DNA from: Nitrospira sp.
GTDB lineage: Bacteria; Nitrospirota; Nitrospiria; Nitrospirales; Nitrospiraceae
Direction of reading: 5' to 3'
NCBI GenBank assembly: GCA_029194675.1
Contig: JARFXP010000002.1
Coordinates: forward strand, 558,001 to 622,000
DNA length: 64,000 bases
Shown here: piece by piece, positions 16,677 through 25,523 of the stretch
Layout of the letters: each line of letters opens with the position of its first letter
Position numbering within the stretch: position 1 is the stretch's first letter
Made by a program: the position numbers and the translations under genes
The notes under the pieces: generated by a model
Told to the model about the DNA's origin: nothing
Database searches by the model: none
The model's input: the letters and a program-made list of their open reading frames with translations, nothing else

Positions 16677-17054
16677 CGTAATACAGGAGTGGGCGTGAGG
16701 GCTACTATCCTGGCAGGTGGAAGGACCTACCTAAAGAGGCATTCACCATGATTCTCCTCTATTGCAGAATTGAGAACGGCATGGGCACATAAACATTTTA
16801 AAAAATAATGATTTATAAATTTTATCTAATGCCATGGAGCCTCGCTGAAATCATGCAACCAAATTTTACCTCCCCGTTGGCAACCAACTGACATTGGTTG
16901 GGATAACTTTCCTTTGTTGCATCTGATGAGCGCGCTTGATCAAACGTTCTGGCCAGTTGCCTGGACGAATAATAGATGATTTCGCTGAATCGCCCGCGCC
17001 TGAAATAAAGCAGTTCTCTATAATACTGTAATACTGTGTGCGGTCTTTAATGAC
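16677..17054. other. Intergenic region with an AT-rich block
   Basis: About 380 bases without a gene. Bases 16790-16835 are strongly AT-rich compared with the surroundings. It lies between two minus-strand genes and could hold the PilZ promoter, but no consensus pair is clear. Confidence 0.3.
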
Positions 17055-18338
17055 TCACTCATGTCCATGGTCTGTTGAGGGCCTGTTGCGAGCGGAAGAA
17101 GGTCGCTCAAAAAGCAACCTTGCTCCCGGCTTGAAGGTCAGGTAGTACCAGACCCATTCCGACATCACTCGGAATCGGTTCCGGAAGCCGATCAGGAAGA
17201 AAATGTGCACCACGCACCAGAGCAGCCAGGCGAAGAGTCCTGAAACATGGACCCAGCCGAACTGCGCCACGGCTTGCGCACGGCCGATCGTCGCCAGGAT
17301 GCCACGGTCTGTATAGGCAAATGGTTGGCGCCGGCCTGGATCAATGTCATCATCGATGAGACGGGCGACATAACGCCCCTGTTGCATGGCCACAGGAGCT
17401 AAGCCAGGCAAGGGCTTCCCATCGCTACCCACGCAATGTGCCGCGTCGCCAATCACGAAGATCGAGGAATCGTCCGGGACCGTCAGATCCGGTCCGACCT
17501 TGACACGGCCGTACGAATCCTGAGGAGCCGAGAGCTTATTTAATAGAGGCGCAGCTCTGTTGCCGGCCGCCCAAATAATGTTGGTCGAAGCGACCCACTC
17601 CTGTCCGATCATCGCACCGTCGGCGTGAATGGCGCTCACAGGGCTGTTCAACCTGATCCTTACACCCATGCGCGCGAGGGCATCGGCAGTCTTCGCGGAA
17701 AGTTTGGCGTCGAACCCTGGCAGAAGGCGCGGGCCGGCTTCCACGAGCAGGATAGAGAGATTCTCAAGGCGCAAAGTCAAAAAGTCAGGACCCATGGCCT
17801 TTCTTCCGATCTCAGCCAGCGCACCGGCCAACTCGACCCCTGTGGGGCCGCCTCCGATGATAACGAACGTGAGAGGATGGCCTGGCGCACCGGTGACAAT
17901 TCTCCGGCGTTCGGCGTTCTCAAACGCGAGCAGCATCTGCTCACGCACTTGGACGGCATCGGTCATCGTCTTGAGACCTGGCGCAAACGATTCCCACTCG
18001 TCGTGCCCAAAATAGGCATGGCGGGATCCCGGAGCGGCAATCAAGACATCGAAGGCAATCGGCGTATTGTCTCGCAGGTGTACCGTCCGAGCCGCCCGAT
18101 CGATTGATACCACCTCATCCATCATGACCCGGACGTTGGGTTGCGACCGAAAGAGTGTGCGCAAGGGCCAGGCGATATCGCTGGGCGACAGCGCGGCCGT
18201 AGCCACCTGATAGAGCAGCGGTTGAAATAGGTGGTGATTCGTGCGGTTGATGAGGAGGACATCCGCCTGGCGCAAGGACCGGGCGGCCGTCAGACCTCCG
18301 AACCCGCCCCCGATAATGACGACCTGTTTGCGAGTCAT
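17055..18338 (-). CDS. ndh: Type II NADH dehydrogenase (NDH-2), copy 1
   Basis: 427 residues from the ATG at 18338. Two dinucleotide folds are visible: VVIIGGGFGGLTAARSL (FAD) at the N-terminus and FVIIGGGPTGVELAGALAEI (NADH). The quinone-reductase features ATAALSPSDIAWPLRTLFRS, IWAAGNRAAPLLN and VIGDAAHC are present. Two C-terminal hydrophobic stretches (about residues 355-390) fit membrane attachment. NDH-2 passes electrons from NADH to quinone without pumping protons. A second, very similar gene lies upstream at 18918-20249. No Shine-Dalgarno is seen before the ATG. Confidence 0.9.
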   Translation of the reverse strand: MTRKQVVIIGGGFGGLTAARSLRQADVLLINRTNHHLFQPLLYQVATAALSPSDIAWPLRTLFRSQPNVRVMMDEVVSIDRAARTVHLRDNTPIAFDVLIAAPGSRHAYFGHDEWESFAPGLKTMTDAVQVREQMLLAFENAERRRIVTGAPGHPLTFVIIGGGPTGVELAGALAEIGRKAMGPDFLTLRLENLSILLVEAGPRLLPGFDAKLSAKTADALARMGVRIRLNSPVSAIHADGAMIGQEWVASTNIIWAAGNRAAPLLNKLSAPQDSYGRVKVGPDLTVPDDSSIFVIGDAAHCVGSDGKPLPGLAPVAMQQGRYVARLIDDDIDPGRRQPFAYTDRGILATIGRAQAVAQFGWVHVSGLFAWLLWCVVHIFFLIGFRNRFRVMSEWVWYYLTFKPGARLLFERPSSARNRPSTDHGHE

Positions 18339-18381
18339 AGGATGGAAGAAGGAGGCAACCGATGTGCGATAGGGAACAGTG

Positions 18382-18597
18382 TCAATGGGTCCAGCGCGAG
18401 CATGTGCAAGTCGGTGATGAGCCACCCGGATGTCGCGAAACAAGGTTCATGATCAGATCACAGAACCGACGCGGCTCTTCCAGCAAATACCAGATCACAT
18501 TTGTGGTCCAGACTCCCTTCAGAAGCTGTCTGCAGTCTGTGAGGGGAGTGCCAGGCGGTGGGGGCGCCATCTCCGATTTTCTGCGTTTGACGGCCAT
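18382..18597 (-). pseudogene. HxlR-type transcriptional regulator, truncated
   Basis: ATG 18597 has AAGGAGG 6 bases upstream. The first ~48 residues match the HxlR winged-helix start: a Cys followed by LLKGVWTTNVIWYLLEEPRRF. The usual continuation (recognition helix, wing, dimer helices) is replaced by a short unrelated tail ending at 18382, next to the NDH-2 gene. The remnant lies between two tandem NDH-2 genes, so it may once have regulated them. Confidence 0.6.
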
Positions 18598-18917
18598 GAA
18601 ATGCCTCCTTGGGCGTTACGGTCAACTTTCCACTTAGAAGGTCCAAAGTTGACATACCACAAGATGGCATATTTCCATAAGACAGTGCACGCATTACCTT
18701 ACCTCGCAGAAGCAATCCGATATCACCTCCCTCTTATCGATTGAAAGGAGTCACGGATTTGCTCGTCACGGTGTTGGACAAGAAACCCGCTTAGATCTTT
18801 GTGGTCCTGGAGGAAGTGGTCACGGACAATTGGGGTATTGCCGGAGCGACCGTCAACAAGTACTGACAACAAGAACGTGGAGCATCCGGAGAGGTTGCTG
18901 GATGAGCGGGAAGAGAC
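18598..18917. other. Spacer between truncated HxlR gene and NDH-2 copy 2
   Basis: About 320 bases without a supported gene. Short frames near 18799-18900 on the plus strand are not protein-like. It would be the upstream region of the HxlR remnant. Confidence 0.3.
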
Positions 18918-20249
18918 CTACGCAGCCGGCCTGTGTTCCTTGAGAAGGCCTCCTTGCATAGCCGGATCAGCGTCTTCTTGTGACGAGCCTTCTGCCATAA
19001 ATTTTGGGCCTCCTGTCCCTTCAAAAAGCAACCTCGCTCCCGGCTTGAAGGTGAGGTAGTACCACGTCCATTCCGACATCACACGTACGCGGTTCCTCAA
19101 ACCGATGAGGAAGAAAATGTGAACAATACACCAGAGCGCCCAAGCCAGGAGTCCTGAGGCGTGGATCAGGCCGATTTGGGCAACGGCTTGGGCGCGGCCG
19201 ATCGTCGCCAACATGCCACGGTCCGTATAGGTAAACGATGGACGCTGGTCTGGACCAAGGTCCTGATTGATCAGATCCGCAACATATCGTCCTTCCTGCA
19301 TGGCGACTGGAGCGATTCCTGGTAAGGGTTTGCCATCGCGGCCAAGACAATGGGCAGCATCACCGAGGATGAAGATCCATGGCTCATCCGGGATCGTCAG
19401 GTCCGCTTGGACCTTGACCCGACCGCACATATCCTGAGGTACAGCGAGGGTGTTGAGCAGGGGTGATGCCTTGTTGCCAGCCGCCCAGATCACGTTGGTA
19501 GACGCGACCCATTCGTCGCCGACCATGACTCCATCGGCACGGACTGCGGTTACCGGATTATTGAGTTTGACGGTCACGCCCATGCGTTGGAGCACCGTCA
19601 GTGCCTTTGCCGACAGCTTGGCGTCGAATCCCGGCAGAATACGCAGACCGGCCTCGACGAGGATGATCGAGAGATCCTCCAAGCGCAAGTGAGGATAATC
19701 TGGCCCCATGGCCTTTCTCCCGATTTCGAGCAGCGAACCGGCTAGCTCGACTCCCGTGGGACCTCCTCCAACGATGACGAAGGTGAGGCGATTTTGCGCT
19801 CCGGTCTCGGCTCGTTGCCGTTCCGCCACCTCAAATGCGAGCAACATCCGCTCGCGTAAATGGACCGCATCAGCCATGGTCTTCAGCCCCGGAGCCAATG
19901 TTTCCCACTCATTGTGTCCGAAATAGGCGTGACGCGACCCTGGAGCGACAATTAAGGCGTCAAAGGCAATCGGGGCGCTGTCCAGGAGCCGGACCACACG
20001 GGCCGTCCGATCAATCGACACCACGTCATCCATTACCACGCGAACATTGGGCTGCGAACGGAAGAGTGTGCGTAAGGGCCAGGCGATGTCGCTTGGGGAT
20101 AGCGCCGCAGTGGCTACTTGGTAGAGCAACGGTTGAAAGACATGGTGATTCGTGCGGTCGATCAGGATGACCTCGGCCTCGCGCAGGAAACGCGCCGCTG
20201 TCATGCCTCCAAACCCGCCCCCAATGATGACAACGCGTTTTCGAGTCAT
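18918..20249 (-). CDS. ndh: Type II NADH dehydrogenase (NDH-2), copy 2
   Basis: 443 residues, closely similar over its whole length to the gene at 17055-18338 (same starts RKRVVIIGGGFGGMTAARFL, ATAALSPSDIAWPLRTLFRS, FVIVGGGPTGVELAGSLLEI, FILGDAAHC). It differs mainly in the C-terminal tail, which is about 16 residues longer. Hydrophobic C-terminal stretches suggest membrane attachment. It follows a small lipoprotein gene by 22 bases and is probably translated from the same message, because its ATG lacks its own ribosome-binding site. Confidence 0.9.
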   Translation of the reverse strand: MTRKRVVIIGGGFGGMTAARFLREAEVILIDRTNHHVFQPLLYQVATAALSPSDIAWPLRTLFRSQPNVRVVMDDVVSIDRTARVVRLLDSAPIAFDALIVAPGSRHAYFGHNEWETLAPGLKTMADAVHLRERMLLAFEVAERQRAETGAQNRLTFVIVGGGPTGVELAGSLLEIGRKAMGPDYPHLRLEDLSIILVEAGLRILPGFDAKLSAKALTVLQRMGVTVKLNNPVTAVRADGVMVGDEWVASTNVIWAAGNKASPLLNTLAVPQDMCGRVKVQADLTIPDEPWIFILGDAAHCLGRDGKPLPGIAPVAMQEGRYVADLINQDLGPDQRPSFTYTDRGMLATIGRAQAVAQIGLIHASGLLAWALWCIVHIFFLIGLRNRVRVMSEWTWYYLTFKPGARLLFEGTGGPKFMAEGSSQEDADPAMQGGLLKEHRPAA

Positions 20250-20271
20250 GGGCTTGAATCAGGAGGTACGG

Positions 20272-20379
20272 CTACTTACGGAAGCGGATAGGCTTGACCG
20301 CCGGAATGAAGCGTCCGCGGTGGCCGGCTACACAGCCTGCTACGGTCATCGTGATCAATGCCAATAGAAACAGTTCCAT
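20272..20379 (-). CDS. Very small lipoprotein (35 aa) leading the NDH-2 operon
   Basis: ATG 20379 lies 6 bases behind a strong AGGAGGTGAG. The 35-residue product begins MELFLLALITMTVAGC, a short lipoprotein signal with lipobox VAGC (Cys16), and continues with a 19-residue basic tail (RGRFIPAVKPIRFRK). The stop (20272) is 22 bases before the NDH-2 start on the same strand. It may be a small envelope protein or a leader that gives the downstream gene its translation. Confidence 0.65.
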   Translation of the reverse strand: MELFLLALITMTVAGCVAGHRGRFIPAVKPIRFRK

Positions 20380-20657
20380 GTCTCACCTCCTGAAAATTGT
20401 TCAATGCAATAAGGGGTTAAGAAGAATACGTTCGAAAACAAGCTACCTGCCAAGGGGAAGAGTGTCAAAGACTTCCTCCAAACGCGCTTGAGCACTCTTT
20501 CCAGAAGAATCGGCAGGCCCTGGTGTTTTCTTGAGTCCATTGGTGAGGATAATCCAATAGCTTAGGCGGCTACATTGGTGCTGCTACACTTACCTCATTG
20601 CATAAGACTTTTAGGTGCTGGTTTCACCCACGGAGAGAGGAAGAGGAGTACACACTC

Positions 20658-21404
20658 ATGGCTGTCGAAGCCCGTCGCTTTATACACATGATCAGTTCTG
20701 CCTGTTTCACCGCCGCTTTTTTCACGATTGCCGCCTGTTCCGGCGGTTACTATACGGCCAATCTGAACGGCGAGAAGAAGGTCTATCGCGTTGATGAACA
20801 AGGTGCAAAGACGCTCATATACGAAACCGACCAGAACGGCAACACCACCATCCACGATGCTGATGACCCGATGGCGAAACGGCGGGTTGCCGCACAAGAG
20901 ATGGCTGAGCAGCTCAGCGCAAATGGGGCCGGCCAACTTGAACAGCTAGGTCGGGCGCCGAAACGGCAGCCGTCGGACCCCATCTATGTCAGCCTCGTCC
21001 CACCGGTGTTGGATCCACAAATGGAGAGGGCTGAGCGAACAAAAGGGGCGGTGGCCGAACAGATCAGAAGTGAATTTGCTGCAGATCCTATCATCAAGCT
21101 CATCGAGGAGAATCGGAATCAGTCAGGTTTGATGAAGCCGCACGTCCGGGCGAGTGCCGATGTCGAAGTGTTGCCAAAGGTCTCGCTGAAGGAAGCCTAC
21201 GGGATTGATCGAAAGACGGGAAAGCCCAGTAAGGTCCTGGCAGTGGTTTTTGAAGCAACCATCACCTCACAGGTCCCATCGACCACGTACAACGTGTCGG
21301 AGTCCGGTCATGCCTTGCGGACTTTGGAGATTTCCAAGCGTTTCGCCACACAGGTTAAACAGGTCATCCGCGAAAAAATCGGCCCCACCATCCCTGCCCG
21401 CTGA
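20658..21404 (+). CDS. Hypothetical lipoprotein (248 aa)
   Basis: ATG 20658 is preferred over 20598 because GAGGAG precedes it. The N-terminus is a lipoprotein signal ending at TIAACSGGYY (Cys near residue 27). A repeat-like NGEKKVYRVDEQGAKTLIYETDQNGNTTIHD segment follows, then a helical region and a beta-rich C-terminal domain. No named domain recognised. The protein should be anchored in the envelope. Confidence 0.65.
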   Translation: MAVEARRFIHMISSACFTAAFFTIAACSGGYYTANLNGEKKVYRVDEQGAKTLIYETDQNGNTTIHDADDPMAKRRVAAQEMAEQLSANGAGQLEQLGRAPKRQPSDPIYVSLVPPVLDPQMERAERTKGAVAEQIRSEFAADPIIKLIEENRNQSGLMKPHVRASADVEVLPKVSLKEAYGIDRKTGKPSKVLAVVFEATITSQVPSTTYNVSESGHALRTLEISKRFATQVKQVIREKIGPTIPAR

Positions 21405-21516
21405 TCCGATAACCGCCTGCGCCGCGAAAGAAAGCTTATGTATCGAGCTGCCTTATTTTGTGGGACGCACCAGGTATCCATGTAATAATGCCGACCATTT
21501 CAGAGTGAATACGTTG

Positions 21517-22089
21517 ATGGTAATGCTACAACCAACTGACTCTCGAATCACCATCGAGGATACCTCAGGAGAGCTACGCATCGGCATTCCTGGCAGACGC
21601 AGTGTGTTCGTGATGTGCTTTCTGGGGTTTTGGATCTGTGGTTGGGCGGTGGCTGAAATCATGGTCGCCATTCAGTTTTTGAACGGCGATGCTCCGCCTG
21701 AGGGAGAGTTTTTCATGTTGGCATGGTTCAGCATCTGGACGATTGGTGGTGTGTTGGCCGTCTACGCGTGGTTGTGGCAGGTAATGGGGAAGGAGATTGT
21801 CATCGTGCGGGGACAGACATTCAAAACTCGGCGCGACATTGGAGGATTCGGCTTCGACAAGGAATACGATCGCTTGCAGATGCGAGAGCTGCGCGTTGGG
21901 CAGGTCGGATTCAATCCGCTGGACTTCTCGTCCAGTCTCCAACTATGGGGAATCGGCGGCGGGGTGATCACCTTTGACTATGGTGCAAAAACTTATCGAT
22001 TCGGCGCAGGCCTTGACGAATCCGAGGCCAAGCAAGTCGTGGCTGCCATCAAACAGCGCCACCGCATTCAGGAGAGCAAGACGACCTAA
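21517..22089 (+). CDS. Predicted inner-membrane protein with two transmembrane segments
   Basis: 191 residues from ATG 21517 (ATG 21523 is equally possible). Two hydrophobic segments (about 31-52 and 66-90) are followed by a cytoplasmic-looking beta-rich domain of about 95 residues (YDRLQMRELRVGQVGFNPLD, GGVITFDYGAKTYRFGAGLD) like those seen in PH-like membrane proteins. It follows the lipoprotein gene on the same strand by 112 bases. Function unknown. Confidence 0.6.
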   Translation: MVMLQPTDSRITIEDTSGELRIGIPGRRSVFVMCFLGFWICGWAVAEIMVAIQFLNGDAPPEGEFFMLAWFSIWTIGGVLAVYAWLWQVMGKEIVIVRGQTFKTRRDIGGFGFDKEYDRLQMRELRVGQVGFNPLDFSSSLQLWGIGGGVITFDYGAKTYRFGAGLDESEAKQVVAAIKQRHRIQESKTT

Positions 22090-22235
22090 TTCCCCGGTCT
22101 GACGGTGAAACGGTTGTTCTCGTACGAGGGTCCGTCTTGTTTGTCTGGTCCGGTTAATGAGAGATCAAATCAATAACCATCCAGCCAGATAAACCAAATC
22201 CAGGCCGTGCGCTGCGAAACGGTGCCGACTCGAAC

Positions 22236-22720
22236 ATGCCGGTGCCATCCGGAAAAGCGCAGGATCTATACCTGCATGTGCAATTGGTTCAAGACATCGG
22301 CGTCGAGAAGTATAGTTACTGCGGTGTGTTGATTGTGGATCCCGGTGACCGCGTTCTGGTACATCTGGTCATCATGGATCCAAGCCGATGCCGGATCACG
22401 AGCGCGCAACGTCCATACTCGGTATCTTTGCTGTGCGGGCGACAGAGGAGTTCGAGCGGCTTCGGTTCGAACGTGCCTTGCGTAAGAGTGATCCGACATT
22501 GCCCAAGATCGATGAAGGCACAGCGGTCGCGACCGGAGCTGAACGGCACCTCTACCAGGACGATGTTCATGGACATCACCGAGCGGCTGTTGATGGAGCA
22601 GGAGAAGGCCCGCCTGGAGGCGCAGACTGTCTATCTCCAATCCAAGAAGAAATCAGTGGTGCCGGAGTCGTCTCGGAACTGAAGCCGACTACGCTTGAAG
22701 TCCCTATGAAGAAACTAGGC
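22236..22720 (+). pseudogene. GAF/PAS-containing regulator or sensor kinase remnant with frameshifts
   Basis: Three frames together give a coherent fragment. First comes the end of a GAF domain (GVEKYSYCGVLIVDPGDRVL, about 22290-22380). After a shift near 22382 follows PDHERATSILGIFAVRATEE with FERLRFERALR. Then comes a PAS-to-effector linker (MDITERLLMEQEKARLEAQT at 22567), and a further shift near 22635 gives IQEEI. The order is that of GAF-PAS proteins leading to sigma-54 AAA+ or histidine-kinase domains, whose effector part is absent here. Confidence 0.6.
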
Positions 22721-22776
22721 ACTACCAAGCCAGCTTGCTCGAAGCACCACGACAGTCCTTGACGAACCCAGATCAT

Positions 22777-24117
22777 ATGTCAGTTTCGCTCCTCATTCGC
22801 TTCATGGTTTGCCATTTTCTCCTTGCAGTCCTGCTGATGACCGTCGGCGCGACAACCGTGGTTCACGCGCAGGTTCAGTGTTGGGCGCCACGTCAGAACG
22901 AGGGACCCGTAACCGATACACGACGGGCGCGTCACCTTAAGGCCATGAGCGCAGCCGAAACCATTCTCAAACAGTCACAGGAATTCCTGAATCCACCGGT
23001 CCCTGTCCGCATGCGGACCACGATGGCTACCAACCTGTATGAACCAATGGGCTCGCGGTTGATCGTGCGCGCCTATCCGGAACAGACGTCGGTGGGCATT
23101 GGGATTTGGAAAGGAGGATGCGGGATTGCTCCCGAGGCCGACCGCGTGGCCGGATCGATCGGAAGGATCAGCATCTTTTTCAACCACCTCTCCAAGGACA
23201 TGTTCATGGGTCAGGATGAAATTCCGAAGCTGACCGGCACGATGGGTGGTTATCCCGAGTACAACGGGTGGGTTGTGATCTCGAAGAATGGGCGGCTGCC
23301 GTGGATTCCTCAAACCCTCGGCGATCAGCTCGATCGCGTGGGTGCTGCTCGTGAAAGGGCCTTGGCTGATTTGCGCAACGCCAGGGCTTCACGCAAAGCT
23401 CCCGATCAGGCCATGGTCGACCGGACTGCGGCATTGCGGAGAAAGACTGATCCAGCCGGCGCCGACCAGTATGTGGAGAACATGAGGCGACTTACTGCAG
23501 ATATTCAAGCAGCGCAAGCCAAGGTTGCAGCACGAGAGGCACATCTCACGAAGCTGCTCAACGAATACCGTGCGTATCGGGCGTCGTTTACGGCTCAGCA
23601 ACTCGCGATGCCCGCAGTGTCGGCTGATACCGATGGCTCCGCCCGCAAGGCGATGGAGGCTCAGGTCGATGAGCTGCGAGAGCTCGGCGTGGATGAACAG
23701 GGGAGAGCGGGTGAGAGACGGGAGCACAGTCGTGGACTGGAGAGAGAGGCGGCAGCGAGCGATAATGAAGTGACAGCGCTTCGGTTGCGTGCCCAAGCCA
23801 GGGACCTGTTGCAGGACGCCGACCAAATTCGCAAGGACCATATGGCACGTGCCGCACAGGATGAAGAAGAATTGCGTGCTGCGTATGAATTGACCAACCT
23901 CAAGCCTGGCTCGGTAGAGCAGGCCCTTGCGTATAAGATGGATCCGACTTTTCCAAACCGGAGTCAGCCGGGGAAGATCCAAGTGTTCGCCATATCGGTG
24001 TCAACACTGGCTGAGGAGGATGTCCTCTATCGGTCCGAACATGCGGCGCGCAAAGCCTGGCTTGACCGCGTAAGACCTTCAATCAACTACAGGGCGCTAA
24101 CCGCTCTGCTGGACTGA
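22777..24117 (+). CDS. Exported coiled-coil protein of unknown function
   Basis: 446 residues from ATG 22777, giving a signal peptide (LLAVLLMTVGATTVVHAQVQ, cleavage after HAQ or HA). Residues ~45-170 form a mixed domain with GIGIWKGGCGI and FFNHLSKDMFMGQDEIPK. A long Ala/Arg/Glu-rich coiled coil (about 185-365) follows, then a C-terminal domain with ELTNLKPGSVEQALAYKMDP. It is likely periplasmic. The family is not recognised and there is no clear operon partner. Confidence 0.7.
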   Translation: MSVSLLIRFMVCHFLLAVLLMTVGATTVVHAQVQCWAPRQNEGPVTDTRRARHLKAMSAAETILKQSQEFLNPPVPVRMRTTMATNLYEPMGSRLIVRAYPEQTSVGIGIWKGGCGIAPEADRVAGSIGRISIFFNHLSKDMFMGQDEIPKLTGTMGGYPEYNGWVVISKNGRLPWIPQTLGDQLDRVGAARERALADLRNARASRKAPDQAMVDRTAALRRKTDPAGADQYVENMRRLTADIQAAQAKVAAREAHLTKLLNEYRAYRASFTAQQLAMPAVSADTDGSARKAMEAQVDELRELGVDEQGRAGERREHSRGLEREAAASDNEVTALRLRAQARDLLQDADQIRKDHMARAAQDEEELRAAYELTNLKPGSVEQALAYKMDPTFPNRSQPGKIQVFAISVSTLAEEDVLYRSEHAARKAWLDRVRPSINYRALTALLD

Positions 24118-24143
24118 GACCGCTCAACACAACCATCAACTGG

Positions 24144-24215
24144 ATGAGCCGACAGACCACCGCATGGTGGATCTTCTTGGCATGCCTACTTGCGACAATG
24201 GCTGTGGTTGCCTAA
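24144..24215 (+). CDS. Orphan signal-peptide-like micro-ORF (23 aa)
   Basis: A 23-residue frame beginning MSRQTTAWWIFLACLLATMA reads like a complete signal or transmembrane segment followed at once by TAA. It sits 26 bases after the coiled-coil gene. It may be a true hydrophobic micropeptide or the decapitated start of a lost gene; there is no clear ribosome-binding site. Confidence 0.25.
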   Translation: MSRQTTAWWIFLACLLATMAVVA

Positions 24216-24251
24216 CCTTAACGGAGATCAATTGGCTGGTCGGAGGCAGGT

Positions 24252-24776
24252 CTAATTACCAAATCCCGACTTCGTGACGACCCGGTCGGCCAATTTCCAC
24301 TCTTCTTCGTATTTTTCTTGTATGTGCTGAACAAAGTCAGGCTTAAGATAGGGACTCTCTTGATATTCCGATTCTACCAACAGTGTCTTTTCAATAGCTT
24401 GGCAAGCATAGTGGATCCCCAGAAGTGCCGATCGCTCTGAAATCCTCTTGTCGCCATCATGAAATAAATGGGCAGACCCTGACTGATGAAACTCAGCATC
24501 CTTGGCTCTCACAAACACCTTAACCTCAAACGAAAGACTCTTTGCTGCTCTCGCTATTTCCGAAAGTTCTTGAGCATCCACAACGCCTCGCCCGATTCGC
24601 GTCTCCTCAACTTTCTCCATCACATTGGTAAAGCGTGCTCTCAGGTTCTCATAATCCCCACGAAATCGTGCCGGCGGGCTTGCTCCATCGGTGCCTGAGG
24701 CTTCTTGGAGAGTAAAGAACACTACTAATAAGAACAGTACGGTATTTATAGCGATTCCTGCGGGACCACTTCGCAA
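24252..24776 (-). CDS. Hypothetical exported protein
   Basis: The longest frame starts with TTG at 24776. An N-terminal hydrophobic segment (INTVLFLLVVFFTLQEASG) is probably a signal peptide. The mature part is helical and charged, with a VFVRAKDAEFHQSGSAHLF segment and IHYACQAIEKTLLVE. No domain recognised. The start is uncertain since no ribosome-binding site precedes the TTG and the frame stays open further upstream without ATG. Confidence 0.5.
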   Translation of the reverse strand: MRSGPAGIAINTVLFLLVVFFTLQEASGTDGASPPARFRGDYENLRARFTNVMEKVEETRIGRGVVDAQELSEIARAAKSLSFEVKVFVRAKDAEFHQSGSAHLFHDGDKRISERSALLGIHYACQAIEKTLLVESEYQESPYLKPDFVQHIQEKYEEEWKLADRVVTKSGFGN

Positions 24777-25523
24777 CAGAGATGTTCTGTAGTCAGTACT
24801 AATGTTGAATCTCCCAAGTAAGGGTCCTGAATCTCAATACTGATCCCAGAGGTCTGATCGTGCGGCTCCGACCATCGAGATCATTAGGATGCATCCACAG
24901 GCTCGAGTGATGCGCAGTTCCCCCCCCGCATGTAGCCACCTGAGTGTGGACGGATTAAGTCACCCTTCCGTCAGTAGCCAGCGGTTTTCCGACGGCTGTA
25001 TTTTATCTACCCAGTAAGCCCATGCGCAAATGTAGGATCGTTATCGCTCCTCAAGGTCTGCGCCCATAAAGGATATCTAACCCTTTCATGACATGACATT
25101 CACTTCTAAGCAGGCATGGGCAAGCTTGCTTGAATCTTCGAGTGGTTGACAATACTGATCCACTTCTGCCATAGGATGATCGTCATAGTTAAACCGGTCC
25201 GGTCTTGCTGTCGCGGATCATTGAATACCGACAACCCCTAACAATTTATGTTGCCCTCAGCCCCCGCCTTAGCAGGGGTTGCCATCCGCGCAGCCATTCG
25301 GCACATTCTACCTGGGTGCGATGCGCAGCGTAAATCAATTGGAGGTCGTGGCAGCGTACGCTTCAATGTCGCCCTGTCGATTCCGAGGCTGCACCACCTT
25401 CCTGCGAGCTAGAACGGAAGACGAGATGACCGTTGGCACCGCTGGAGAGTCTGTGCGGTCCCGGTTCGATGAAAGGCCATCGAACCGTGCAGGGTTACCC
25501 CGATGTTTTCACTAGGAGGCAGA
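24777..25523. other. Long intergenic region upstream of the secreted dehydrogenase
   Basis: About 750 bases with no gene that I can support. It holds a C8 homopolymer (near 24920), a short hairpin around 25263-25276 and the strong stem-loop described separately. The length and structure suggest a regulated leader for the downstream gene. Confidence 0.35.
25462..25487 (+). promoter_or_regulatory. Perfect 10-bp stem-loop in the 5' leader
   Basis: CGGTTCGATG pairs exactly with CATCGAACCG around a six-base loop AAAGGC. No T-run follows, so it is not a simple terminator. It ends 36 bases before the start codon of the dehydrogenase gene and 21 bases before its ribosome-binding site, a place where it could affect mRNA stability or translation. 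Confidence 0.5.

Noticed and set aside
25462..25487. tRNA-like GGTTCGA sequence
   Set aside because: It is part of a perfect 10-bp hairpin; there is no acceptor stem, D-arm or anticodon arm around it.
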